From: PVC group bacterium
GTDB taxonomy: Bacteria; Verrucomicrobiota; Kiritimatiellia; SLAD01
Direction of reading: 5' to 3'
Assembly: GCA_003562335.1 (NCBI GenBank)
Contig: PWVE01000136.1
Span: 1-33,853, forward strand
Length of the DNA: 33,853 nucleotides
Made by a program: the position numbers and the translations under genes. A model generated the notes under the pieces. The model did not search any database. It was given only the letters and a program-made list of their open reading frames with translations, and was not told where the DNA came from. Below, piece after piece: positions 9,491-17,519 of the stretch. Within the stretch, counting starts at the first letter, position 1. Every line of letters begins with the position of its first letter.

Positions 9491-11260
9491 TTACTCAATC
9501 AACTCAATAATTTCGGGCGCTATTTCTTGCGTCAATTGGCGGCAAAGATCAAGCACTTCCTGCGGGCTATCCGCAGCTTGCGCCTGCAAGGCCAGCTCTT
9601 CGGCCTGGGTATACTTGAGTTTGCGAATCACATCCTTGACCATGGGTACCACTGACGGGCTGACGCTCAGTTCGTCGGCCCCGATACCCAATAACAATGG
9701 TACCATCAGCGGGTTGCCGGCCATTTCGCCGCAAATGCCGGTCCAAATATTGTGGTTGTGCCCGATTTCAATAGTCGTCCGAATCAGTTTCAGGATGGCG
9801 GGGTGCGTGGGCTCGTACAGATAGGCAATCTGCTCGTTGACCCGGTCGACGGCCAAGGTGTACTGCACCAAATCGTTGGTGCCGATGCTGAAGAAATCGA
9901 CGTGCGGCGCGATGCGATCGGCGGTCAATGCGGCCGAGGGTACTTCGATCATCACCCCCACTTCGATGTCCTCATTGAACGTCTGACCGTTGGCACGCAA
10001 TTCCTCTTTCGCCTCTTCCAGCATCGTGTTGGCTTGTTGCACTTCGCTCACACTGCTGATCATGGGATACATCAGCCGCACGTTTTCCGACGCGCTCGCC
10101 CGCAGGATCGCGCGTAACTGGGTTTTAAAAATAGTCGGCTGGGCCAGGCAGAACCGGATGGCGCGCCAGCCCATGAAAGGGTTCATCTCGGGGGCGGTAC
10201 GGATGTGCGACAGGAATTTATCGCCCCCGAGATCAATGGTCCGAATGACGACCGGATCCGGCGCCAACCGCCGGGCCACCTCATCATAGGCCGCAAATTG
10301 TTCTTCCTCATCCGGTAACGCATCCCGCGAGAGGTACAAGAATTCGCTACGAAACAATCCCACCCCGCAGGCCCCGTTGGATTTGACGGCGTCGACATCG
10401 CCCGGTTTTTCGATATTGGCGGACAGTAAAACCAGATAGCCATCACGCGTTTCGGCCGTTTCATCGCGCAATTCAGCCAGCGCGGACTCGATATGGCGGC
10501 GGCTTTCGACCATTTGGCCATAATGTTCCAGCCGTTCGGCGGAGGGATGGATAATCAATAGACCTTTGTTGCCATCGAGCAGCACCTCGTCGTCGGCCGA
10601 CACGCGCACACTGACATCGTGCAGGCCCACAATGGCCGGAATCCCCAGGGCCCGGGCCATAATGGCCGTATGCGAGGTTGGGCTGCCGAGGTCGGTGGCG
10701 AACCCGGCCACTTTTTCCTTGTCCATCGTGGCCGTTTCCGAGGGGGCCAGGTCGTTGGCAATCACCACACAGGGCGCTTGCAGATCGGAAATTTCCGAGC
10801 GTGATTTCCCGGACAGATTGCGCAGTATGCGACGGGTCACGTCCCGCACGTCGGCGGCGCGTTCGCGCAGGTATTCATCATCAATCTGCGCCAGCGCCTT
10901 GGAATATCTTTCCGCTACGTCGTACAGAACGGCTTCGACGTTGCGCTTTTGCTCTGATAGCCCGCGTAACACCTCGTCCACAAAGGAGCGGTCATCCGCC
11001 ACCAGCAAATGCGCGTCGAATATCCCGGCATTATCCTGCCCCATGGCCGCGCTGACTTGCTGCTGGATATCGTGTATTTGATGGCGCGTAGCCACTAAGG
11101 CTTGCTCAAATCGCTCCTTTTCCCGCGGCACCTCGTCCGCTTCGATTTCGCGCTCGACGTATCGTTCCTCTTCCGACGTCAGCAAAAAGGCGCGGCTGAT
11201 CACGACACCGGGCGATACGCCGATGCCCTCCATCACAATTTCGTTGTGCTCGTCACTCAT
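9491..11260 (-). CDS. ptsI: PTS Enzyme I (phosphoenolpyruvate-protein phosphotransferase)
   Basis: Takes phosphate from phosphoenolpyruvate and passes it to HPr. It has 589 residues, slightly longer than the usual 570-580. The active-site histidine is His197 in GSPTSHTAIMARALGIPAIVG. The PEP-binding barrel shows MYPMISSVSEV, IGTNDLVQYTLAVDR and GICGEMAGNP with the catalytic cysteine near residue 510. It lies 23 bases downstream of ptsH, and no clear ribosome binding site precedes the ATG. No sugar-specific permease gene is in the window, so the chain may be regulatory. Confidence 0.97.
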   Translation of the reverse strand: MSDEHNEIVMEGIGVSPGVVISRAFLLTSEEERYVEREIEADEVPREKERFEQALVATRHQIHDIQQQVSAAMGQDNAGIFDAHLLVADDRSFVDEVLRGLSEQKRNVEAVLYDVAERYSKALAQIDDEYLRERAADVRDVTRRILRNLSGKSRSEISDLQAPCVVIANDLAPSETATMDKEKVAGFATDLGSPTSHTAIMARALGIPAIVGLHDVSVRVSADDEVLLDGNKGLLIIHPSAERLEHYGQMVESRRHIESALAELRDETAETRDGYLVLLSANIEKPGDVDAVKSNGACGVGLFRSEFLYLSRDALPDEEEQFAAYDEVARRLAPDPVVIRTIDLGGDKFLSHIRTAPEMNPFMGWRAIRFCLAQPTIFKTQLRAILRASASENVRLMYPMISSVSEVQQANTMLEEAKEELRANGQTFNEDIEVGVMIEVPSAALTADRIAPHVDFFSIGTNDLVQYTLAVDRVNEQIAYLYEPTHPAILKLIRTTIEIGHNHNIWTGICGEMAGNPLMVPLLLGIGADELSVSPSVVPMVKDVIRKLKYTQAEELALQAQAADSPQEVLDLCRQLTQEIAPEIIELIE

Positions 11261-11283
11261 GGGCGTGGCTCGCGGTTGTGCGC

Positions 11284-11586
11284 CTATTCCTCATCAAACT
11301 TGTTACGTACCAGTTCGGCCAATGCGTCCAGGGCTTCTTCCGCATCCGGTCCTTCCGCGTACACGCGCATTTTAGCGCCTTGATACAGCTCCATAGTCAA
11401 CAAGCCCATAATGCTCTTGCCGGAGATGCGGGTATCGTCTTTCTCAATGGTAATTTCCGCGTCAAAACGGGCGGCGGTTTTGATAAACAGCGCGGCTGGC
11501 CGGGCGTGCATACCGTGCTGATTGGCAATGGTCAGGTCCCGGTAAGGCACCGCTTCTGTGGTGGATTCCTTGGTCCGGCCCTTCAT
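11284..11586 (-). CDS. ptsH: Phosphocarrier protein HPr
   Basis: Small phosphocarrier between Enzyme I and EIIA proteins. It has 100 residues, about 12 more at the N-terminus than classical HPr. The active histidine is His27 in QHGMHARPAALF. The regulatory serine is Ser58 in SGKSIMGLLTM, 31 residues later, as for His15 and Ser46 of classical HPr. Both phosphorylation sites are therefore present, consistent with the HPr kinase directly upstream. The start codon overlaps the hprK stop as ATGA, so the kinase and its substrate should be made together. Confidence 0.96.
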   Translation of the reverse strand: MKGRTKESTTEAVPYRDLTIANQHGMHARPAALFIKTAARFDAEITIEKDDTRISGKSIMGLLTMELYQGAKMRVYAEGPDAEEALDALAELVRNKFDEE

Positions 11587-12524
11587 TGCCGACGCTTCCT
11601 TTCCAGTGCCCGCATCAGTTTTTCGTCCAACTCTTTGGCGGCGTCGTGCCCGAGTTGCTTGAGTTTCTGGTTCAACGCCGCCACCTCCACCACGTGCGCA
11701 ATGTCACGGCCCGGTGCCACTGGGATGGTCAATAAGGGAATATCCGCCCCCAGCAGCGACACGGTCTCCGAACGCATGCCCGTCCGGTCATAATCCGCAT
11801 GCTCATCAAAGGTCGCCAGCCGGATAACCAGATCCAGCCGCATTTCACGGCGCATAGATGCTACCCCGAACAAGCTGGGCACGTGAATGATGCCCAGGCC
11901 GCGGATTTCCATGTGGTAACGCGTGACCTCATCGGCCGAGCCAACAACCGTGCCCAGGTTGTCGCGACGCAACAGGGTCAGGTCGTCCGAAATCAGACTA
12001 TGGCCCCGCTCGATCAGGGCCAATGCCGTCTCGCTTTTGCCGATGCCGGGCTGCCCCTCAATCAACACGCCCATACCTTTAATATCCAGCATGGTGCCTT
12101 GAAATTTCCGGCGGGGGGCCGACAAGTCTTCCATCAACAATGTGGCCCGGTTGATGAACCGGTTGGTAATCATGGGCGTTTTCAGGACCGGCACCCGGTA
12201 GGACTCCGCCTGCGCCAGCAGCTCCGGCGGGGCATGCCGGTTACGTGTCAGTACGACGCACGGAATGCGCTGCTCAAACAATTGGGCCAGCCGGGCCGAG
12301 CGGGTCTCGTCATCGGGCAAGTGTTTCAAGTACGTCAACTCGGCCAACCCCATGACCTGTATGCGCAGGTTGGCGAAATACTGGAAGAACCCGGTCAGGG
12401 CCAAGCCCGGCCGGTTGATCGCCGGCTCTTTGATCACGCGTCCCAGATGGGTCTCGCCACAGACCACTTCCAATTCAAAAGGATCGCGGCCTTCTTCAAA
12501 AAAATCCGTGACGGTCAGCGCCAT
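11583..12524 (-). CDS. hprK: HPr kinase/phosphorylase
   Basis: Phosphorylates and dephosphorylates HPr on serine according to metabolic state. It has 313 residues, the usual size. An N-terminal domain (about 1-130) is followed by a P-loop kinase domain with EGQPGIGKSETALALIERGH. The family signature MEIRGLGIIHVPSLFGVASM is present. The AUG has only a distant GGAG upstream. The gene sits between hpf and ptsH. An HprK in a Gram-negative neighbourhood often signals a regulatory rather than transport PTS; that reading is inference. Confidence 0.97.
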   Translation of the reverse strand: MALTVTDFFEEGRDPFELEVVCGETHLGRVIKEPAINRPGLALTGFFQYFANLRIQVMGLAELTYLKHLPDDETRSARLAQLFEQRIPCVVLTRNRHAPPELLAQAESYRVPVLKTPMITNRFINRATLLMEDLSAPRRKFQGTMLDIKGMGVLIEGQPGIGKSETALALIERGHSLISDDLTLLRRDNLGTVVGSADEVTRYHMEIRGLGIIHVPSLFGVASMRREMRLDLVIRLATFDEHADYDRTGMRSETVSLLGADIPLLTIPVAPGRDIAHVVEVAALNQKLKQLGHDAAKELDEKLMRALERKRRQ

Positions 12525-12544
12525 GACAGTACGTGCTCCCCGTT

Positions 12545-12898
12545 TCAGTCGGAGGCCGATTGGCGGGCCTCGACTTCCGCCTCTAATTCGCCCAGTGATT
12601 CCTGCGCCTTGTGATCCACCATCTTGTCGCGAATCTTGCGTAACTGCTTCTGGGCCTTCTCCACGGCCCGGTCGAGCGAGGCGTATAAATCGTCGGTTTC
12701 CTCTTTGGCGTCCACCACCACATGGTTGGGGGCATGAATCACCAGTTCGGCAAAGTGCCGGTGCTTTTCGATATCCAAAATCACGTGAGCCGTTTGCAAC
12801 CGCGGAAATTCCGCATCAAGCTTTTCAAGTTGCGACTGCGCGTGATCGCGCAGGGCGTCGGTCAAGTCCATGTGTCGTCCAGTTATGTTGATCTGCAT
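12545..12898 (-). CDS. hpf: Ribosome hibernation promoting factor (short HPF/YfiA type)
   Basis: Binds the 30S subunit and inactivates or dimerises ribosomes in stationary phase. It has 117 residues. The fold signature begins MQINITGRHMDLTDALRDH and continues through the AELVIHAPNHVVVDAKEET strand and the DDLYASLDRAVEKAQKQLRK helix. It lacks the long C-terminal dimerisation domain of long HPF and ends in an acidic tail. GGAGGG precedes the ATG. Its position after lptB matches the proteobacterial rpoN operon, but rpoN is missing between them. Confidence 0.94.
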   Translation of the reverse strand: MQINITGRHMDLTDALRDHAQSQLEKLDAEFPRLQTAHVILDIEKHRHFAELVIHAPNHVVVDAKEETDDLYASLDRAVEKAQKQLRKIRDKMVDHKAQESLGELEAEVEARQSASD

Positions 12899-12922
12899 GC
12901 TGTCCCTCCTTCGGGTTGTTGT

Positions 12923-13663
12923 TTACATACTAAACTGCGGTCCCAAATACAATTCCCGACTGACCTTGTCATTTACAAGAAACGACTGGGTGCCTTCCCG
13001 CAAGACCTTGCCTTCGCATATCAGGTAGGCCCGGTCCACCACGGCCAGCGTTTCCCGCACATTGTGGTCGGTAATCAAAATGCCTAATCCACGGTTCTTG
13101 AGTTCAATAATAATCTGCTGTACGTCATAGACCGCTAACGGGTCCACTCCGCTGAAAGGTTCATCCAATAAAATGAGGGAGGGACTGGTCACCAGTGCCC
13201 GCGTAATTTCCAGACGGCGGCGTTCCCCTCCGCTTAACGTATAGGCCCGCTGATTCGCGAGATGGCTAATTTTGAGCTCCTCCAGCAGAAACGCCAGCCG
13301 TTCACGCCGCTCGCGCGCGGATAATGGTAGCGTTTCCAAAATCGCCAACACGTTTTCCTTTACTGTGAGGCGACGGAAAATGGAGGGTTCCTGGGCCAGA
13401 TAGCCCATCCCCATGCGTGCCCGCTGGTACATGGGCACCCGGGTCACGTCGCGACCATTGAACACTACGCGTCCCTCCTCGGGCTTAACCAACCCCACAA
13501 TCATGTAGAAGCTCGTGGTTTTGCCCGCCCCGTTGGGGCCTAGCAAGCCCACAATCTCGCCGGGTTTGACGTTCACATGCACGCCATTCACCACACGCTT
13601 CCGGTTGTAGACCTTGACCAGGTCCGAAGCCTCAACCAACAGTCCCTTGTCTGCTTCCGCCAC
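12923..13663 (-). CDS. lptB: LPS export ABC transporter ATP-binding protein
   Basis: Cytoplasmic ATPase that powers extraction of lipopolysaccharide from the inner membrane with LptF/G/C. The ABC elements are complete: LLGPNGAGKTTSFY (Walker A), LSGGERRRLEITRAL (signature), LILLDEPFSGVDP (Walker B) and ITDHNVRETL (H-loop). The track ORF starts at 13726 inside lptA. I prefer the GTG at 13663, one base after the lptA stop and six bases after GGAG, giving 246 residues and the usual LptB N-terminus. lptF and lptG are not in this window. Confidence 0.94.
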   Translation of the reverse strand: MAEADKGLLVEASDLVKVYNRKRVVNGVHVNVKPGEIVGLLGPNGAGKTTSFYMIVGLVKPEEGRVVFNGRDVTRVPMYQRARMGMGYLAQEPSIFRRLTVKENVLAILETLPLSARERRERLAFLLEELKISHLANQRAYTLSGGERRRLEITRALVTSPSLILLDEPFSGVDPLAVYDVQQIIIELKNRGLGILITDHNVRETLAVVDRAYLICEGKVLREGTQSFLVNDKVSRELYLGPQFSM

Positions 13664-13664
13664 C

Positions 13665-14195
13665 CTAGTCTCCAATAAATAGGCCACGCGGTCCTTCCCC
13701 TTCAGGGAAGAGTACCAAGCGGGCACGGGGTTCGCAAATCATTTTATTGGTGTCGCGCCAGAACGTGATGGTGTCCCCTTCCAACACATCGCGCCCGCGC
13801 CGGATTCGCGGCTGGTCCTCCAACAAAATCTTGCCGGACACCACGTCATAGGTAGCCTTTCCCGCCCAAGCCGTGGTCTCTTCTTGTTGTATGATCACGC
13901 GACCAATGGCCTCAATTCGTTCCGCCTGATTGGCGTCATCAAAGAAAACGGTTAGGCGATCCGCTCGCATGCGCAGGCCAGGGTCGCGCACAATCACGTT
14001 TTCCTCAAACAAGGCGTATTGTTCGCTCTGGTCAAAGGTCAACCGTTCCGAGGTGATAACCGTGGCTACTTCCGGATCAATGGTAAAATCGTCGTCCAGC
14101 TCAGCGGCCCATGTGAGCCCGACCCCACAAGCCATGCTCGCCAGCCAACACGCCAACCACCAGCGCCGACAATCTGAAGCAAACGTCATTTTCAT
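13665..14195 (-). CDS. lptA: LptA/OstA-like periplasmic LPS transport protein
   Basis: Predicted periplasmic bridge protein carrying lipopolysaccharide toward the outer membrane. It has 176 residues with a signal peptide: a basic start, a hydrophobic segment rich in Trp and Ala, and a likely cleavage near TWAAE. The mature part has the OstA beta-jellyroll pattern, including ITSERLTFDQ, ALFEENVIVRDPGLRMRADRL and DVLEGDTITFWRD. It starts three bases after lptC and is followed one base later by lptB. Sequence identity to proteobacterial LptA is likely low, so the assignment leans on context. Confidence 0.85.
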   Translation of the reverse strand: MKMTFASDCRRWWLACWLASMACGVGLTWAAELDDDFTIDPEVATVITSERLTFDQSEQYALFEENVIVRDPGLRMRADRLTVFFDDANQAERIEAIGRVIIQQEETTAWAGKATYDVVSGKILLEDQPRIRRGRDVLEGDTITFWRDTNKMICEPRARLVLFPEGEGPRGLFIGD

Positions 14196-14198
14196 GGA

Positions 14199-14696
14199 TT
14201 ATTCCTCATCTTCGCTAACCGCAGCCTGTTGTCCGATCACCTCACGGCGGTCCCCGAATACGACCTTGGCTTCCTCATATATTTCAAAACGACCGTCATC
14301 GGCGTTCCAGCGAAAGCCCTTGCCGGTGATGATCATGTTCTCGCGCGCAATGCGTATGTGCTCATCCGAACGTGCGCTCCGTTCATGGCGATCGTAAACG
14401 CACTGTGTCGCCGTAACCCGCATCTCCACCTGCCGGTCAGGATCATAAAAATCGACCCGCATACCCGTGATATCGACTGCCCCGGTGGGCAGTATCCGCG
14501 CAAAATCGCCGAATAACCGGTAGCGCAGGCGGTTGTCACGATCAAATTCCGGCACTTCAAAATCACGGATGGTCTGGATATCCGCCTGGGACGCCGCCGG
14601 TGGGACCAGGGCCCACAGACCGCCCCATAAAAGCCCCGTGGCCAATCCCCAGGCACCCCACCGTCTTGCCTTACCTGTAATCCACGAGCGCTTCAT
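14199..14696 (-). CDS. lptC: LptC-like LPS export protein
   Basis: Predicted inner-membrane-anchored periplasmic protein that links LptB2FG to LptA. It has 165 residues with one N-terminal hydrophobic segment (about 12-36) and a periplasmic beta-rich domain. Repeating elements such as DITGMRVDFYDPD and MIITGKGFRWNADDGRFEIY resemble the LptC/OstA superfamily, and both occur in strand pairs. The start overlaps the kdsA stop as ATGA. It could also be described as a second OstA-like protein; LptC is chosen because of size, anchor and position before lptA and lptB. Confidence 0.75.
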   Translation of the reverse strand: MKRSWITGKARRWGAWGLATGLLWGGLWALVPPAASQADIQTIRDFEVPEFDRDNRLRYRLFGDFARILPTGAVDITGMRVDFYDPDRQVEMRVTATQCVYDRHERSARSDEHIRIARENMIITGKGFRWNADDGRFEIYEEAKVVFGDRREVIGQQAAVSEDEE

Positions 14697-15526
14697 GTGC
14701 GCGCCCTCCGGTCCACCACATCATCAATCGCCTTTAAGGCCGCAATCAGCGGAGGTAGCGACGCCAGCCGGAGCGTGTTGTCTTTGTCCGACTTGGCGCG
14801 GCCGGGTTGGGGATGGGTTTCCACAAACACCGCGTCGCATCCCGTCGCCACCGCCGCCCGTGCCAGGGCGGGTGCCCACTGGCGGTCCCCGCTGGTGCCC
14901 TGTTCACCGGCACCCGGCCGCTGCACGCTGTGGGTCGCGTCAAAAACCACCGGATACCCGAATTCCCTCAGCACCAGCAAACTGCGCATATCCACCACAA
15001 GCTGGTTGTACCCAAAGGAGGCCCCGCGCTCGGTCAGGAGAAGTCGGCGATTGCCTGCGGCCTCGGCCTTAGCCACCACATGCCGCATATCCCAAGGGGC
15101 GAGGAATTGTCCCTTCTTAATGTTCACCGGCTTGCCGGTGCCGGCCGCCGCCACAATTAAATCGGTTTGTCGACACAGGAAAGCGGGTATCTGCAGCGCA
15201 TCCACCACACTGGCCGCCACCTCCGCTTCCGCAGGCGAATGCACGTCCGTCAACACCGGCACGCCATAGCGTTCTTTGATTTCCAGAAACGCGTCCAAGC
15301 CCGCCCGTAAGCCGGGACCGCGAAAGGAAGTGAGCGCAGAACGGTTCGCCTTGTCATACGAGGCTTTGAAAACCAACGGAATAGCTTGGTCGCGGGCCAT
15401 GGTCACCAAGCGACCGGCCAGATTAACCACTGCCCGACGGCTTTCAATCACACACGGTCCCGCCAGCAGTGCCAGTGGCTGGCGACCGCCGATTTTAACG
15501 GCTCCAATTTGAACGGTCCTTACCAT
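14693..15526 (-). CDS. kdsA: 3-deoxy-8-phosphooctulonate synthase (KDO-8-phosphate synthase)
   Basis: Condenses arabinose 5-phosphate with phosphoenolpyruvate to make KDO 8-phosphate. The track ORF (338 residues) runs back into kdsB; the real start is MVRTVQIGAV at 15526, giving 277 residues, the family size. Motifs include FKASYDKANRSALTSFRGPG, PVLTDVHSPAEAE, IPAFLCRQTDL and VFDATHSVQRPG. The cysteine in LAGPCVIES (Cys25) is the residue that I recall marking the metal-dependent class, as in Aquifex; that is inference from memory. It lies 13 bases after kdsB. Confidence 0.95.
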   Translation of the reverse strand: MVRTVQIGAVKIGGRQPLALLAGPCVIESRRAVVNLAGRLVTMARDQAIPLVFKASYDKANRSALTSFRGPGLRAGLDAFLEIKERYGVPVLTDVHSPAEAEVAASVVDALQIPAFLCRQTDLIVAAAGTGKPVNIKKGQFLAPWDMRHVVAKAEAAGNRRLLLTERGASFGYNQLVVDMRSLLVLREFGYPVVFDATHSVQRPGAGEQGTSGDRQWAPALARAAVATGCDAVFVETHPQPGRAKSDKDNTLRLASLPPLIAALKAIDDVVDRRART

Positions 15527-15539
15527 AATCCAATCTCGT

Positions 15540-16307
15540 CTACTGCGGACTTTCATCCAAGCCCACAGCTCGCAAGGCCTCCTCGGCCATCGCCACGTCT
15601 GACGGTTCATCGACACCCAGCGCGCGATGCGTGGTCGCGATGACCTTAATACGTGCCCCCCTATATAATGCGCGTAACTGCTCCAGTTTCTCGGCTTGCT
15701 CCAGTGCACATGGCGCCGTGGCCACTAACCGTTCCAGGAAATCGCGACGGTAACCATATACGCCAATGTGACGCCAATATAAACCATCCACAGGCTGAAC
15801 TCCATCCTTTTCACGAACATGCGGGATAACCGACCGCGAAAAATAGAGCGCGGCACCGGCTTGATCGCACACCACTTTCACCACGGACGGGGCCGCCAAC
15901 ACAGCATCATCCGTGATCGGTGCCGCCGCCGTGGCCATGTCCCACGCCCCTCCGGTCTCCGCCAAAGCCGCCACCAAGGCGTCAATGAGTTCCGGCGCAA
16001 TCAACGGTTCATCGCCTTGAACATTCACCACAATGTCCGCCGCCGTAGCCGCCGCCACTTCGGCTACTCGATCGGTACCGGACGGATGGTCCGCCCGGGT
16101 CAAACACGCCCGGCCCCCAAAATCCGTAACCACTTGTGCCACCCGTTCATCGTCGGTCGCGACTCGCACCTCATCCAATAATTGCGCTTGGCACGCCCGC
16201 TCCCATACCCATTGGATCAAGGGTTTACCGCACAGGGGATGCAGGACCTTGCCGGGAAAACGCGTGGACGCGTAGCGCGCGGGAATGACGCCCAAGGCGC
16301 GGGTCAT
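15540..16307 (-). CDS. kdsB: 3-deoxy-manno-octulosonate cytidylyltransferase (CMP-KDO synthetase)
   Basis: Activates KDO with CTP for lipid A glycosylation. The track ORF adds 11 non-conserved residues; the start is MTRALGVIPARYASTRFPGK at 16307, giving 255 residues, the normal length. That segment holds the nucleotide-binding motif. ADHPSGTDRVAE and VNVQGDEPLI are also typical, as is LYWRHIGVYGYRR. The ATG overlaps the rfaE1 stop as ATGA. With kdsA it forms a Kdo block ahead of the lpt genes. Confidence 0.96.
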   Translation of the reverse strand: MTRALGVIPARYASTRFPGKVLHPLCGKPLIQWVWERACQAQLLDEVRVATDDERVAQVVTDFGGRACLTRADHPSGTDRVAEVAAATAADIVVNVQGDEPLIAPELIDALVAALAETGGAWDMATAAAPITDDAVLAAPSVVKVVCDQAGAALYFSRSVIPHVREKDGVQPVDGLYWRHIGVYGYRRDFLERLVATAPCALEQAEKLEQLRALYRGARIKVIATTHRALGVDEPSDVAMAEEALRAVGLDESPQ

Positions 16308-17305
16308 AGCCGCTGCTCCCGTAACGCAGCGACCGTACACGGGGCCGTGCCCAGTTGGGCGACCACCACCCCGGCCGCCACGTTGGCCAGCTCCGCCGCT
16401 ACCCGGGCCGGAGCCCCGGCCGCCAGGGCCAAGGTCGCCATAGCAATGACCGTATCACCCGCACCACTCACATCAAAGACTTCACGGGACCGTGCCGGCA
16501 CGTGTACGGGGTCCGCGTCAGGCTCCAGCAGCAGCATGCCTTGTGCGCCAAGTGTAATCATGAGGACCGCCACGCCCCACTGCGCCAACAGTTGCCGACC
16601 CACGTCCAGCAGGTCGTGGTCTGCCAGCGGCGGCTGTTCCCGTACTGGCTCCGGACGGCCCAGGGCGGCATAGGCCTCCTTACGGTTGGGCGTGGCCAAC
16701 GTCACGCCACGCACGTCCAAAAGGTGTCCATCCTTCGGGTCATAGCCCACCGGCACCTTGTGCGACCGGGCGGCATCCAACGTGGCGGCGACGACCAAGG
16801 GGGTCACCACGCCTTTGCCATAATCTTCGATCACCACCGCGTCGGCATCCACCACCGCGCGCGCAATGGCCGCGCCCAGGGCCGTTTCCGTTGCGGGTAA
16901 CAGCGGTGTGGTATTGTCCCAATCCACGCGTACAACCTGTTGCCGTTCGGCGATGATGCGCGTCTTCACCGTGGTCCGACCAGCCGGCTGGGGAACAAGG
17001 GCATCGGTTGCCACGCCGTCCGCTTGCAGACCCTGTCTCAACTCGGTGCCGGCCGGGTCGTCGCCGATCACGCCGGCCACAGCCCCCTGCCCGCCGAGCG
17101 TTTGCACATTGCGCGCGACATTGCTGGCACCCCCGGGCATCGCCTGTTCCGAAGTAACGGCCACTACCGGTACCGGTGCCTCCGGCGAAACGCGGCGCAC
17201 CACACCATATATATAGCGGTCGAGCATCAAGTCGCCCACCACCAATACCCGCCGGCCACGCATGGCCTCCAGCCAGTGCTCTAATTGTTCCATATTCAGG
17301 GTCAC
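16304..17305 (-). CDS. rfaE1: D-glycero-beta-D-manno-heptose-7-phosphate kinase (RfaE1 domain only)
   Basis: PfkB-family kinase of ADP-heptose synthesis for the LPS core. Family segments include LVVGDLMLDRYIYG, the AMPGGASNVARNVQTLGG sugar-binding region and the catalytic DVSGAGDTVIAMATLAL. The nucleotidyltransferase half of HldE is absent, so this is the single-domain form. The track ORF starts at 17401. I prefer the GTG at 17305, with GAGGAG six bases upstream, giving 333 residues; it also fits the candidate promoter at 17366-17393. The second choice is the ATG four codons later. This is the first gene of the minus-strand run. Confidence 0.9.
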   Translation of the reverse strand: MTLNMEQLEHWLEAMRGRRVLVVGDLMLDRYIYGVVRRVSPEAPVPVVAVTSEQAMPGGASNVARNVQTLGGQGAVAGVIGDDPAGTELRQGLQADGVATDALVPQPAGRTTVKTRIIAERQQVVRVDWDNTTPLLPATETALGAAIARAVVDADAVVIEDYGKGVVTPLVVAATLDAARSHKVPVGYDPKDGHLLDVRGVTLATPNRKEAYAALGRPEPVREQPPLADHDLLDVGRQLLAQWGVAVLMITLGAQGMLLLEPDADPVHVPARSREVFDVSGAGDTVIAMATLALAAGAPARVAAELANVAAGVVVAQLGTAPCTVAALREQRL

Positions 17306-17365
17306 CGCACACTCCTCAACGTAGATCCGTTCATGCCGCTTCAGCACAGTCGGGCGTCCAGCCGC

Positions 17366-17393
17366 TTTATACACCTTGACGGCTGGCAAGCAA
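17366..17393 (-). promoter_or_regulatory. Candidate promoter for the rfaE1-kds-lpt run
   Basis: On the minus strand TTGCTT (17388-17393) and TATAAA (17366-17371) are 16 bases apart. Transcription would begin near 17359 and give a leader of about 55 bases before the GTG at 17305. That excludes the longer track start at 17401. Predicted by eye only. Confidence 0.45.
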
Positions 17394-17411
17394 ACCCGCA
17401 AATACTATTCT

Positions 17412-17439
17412 TTGCCTTATACTGCCATTGTGGTATGAA
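17412..17439 (+). promoter_or_regulatory. Candidate promoter for the pilM-Q-like run
   Basis: TTGCCT (17412-17417) and TATGAA (17434-17439) are 16 bases apart in the 214-base gap between the divergent runs. The leader to the ATG at 17520 would be about 75 bases. The ATG itself has only a weak GAGAA upstream. Prediction by eye. Confidence 0.4.
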
Positions 17440-17519
17440 TCTAGCTTAATGCTATTGGGTGAGCGAAGTTGCCATTTCCCCGCTTCTGCGGCCACGGCAG
17501 CGCTCAATTCTGAGAATCG

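Noticed and set aside
11799-12614. 271-residue plus-strand ORF over hprK and hpf
   Set aside because: Antisense to well-supported hprK; glutamine/histidine-rich shadow sequence.
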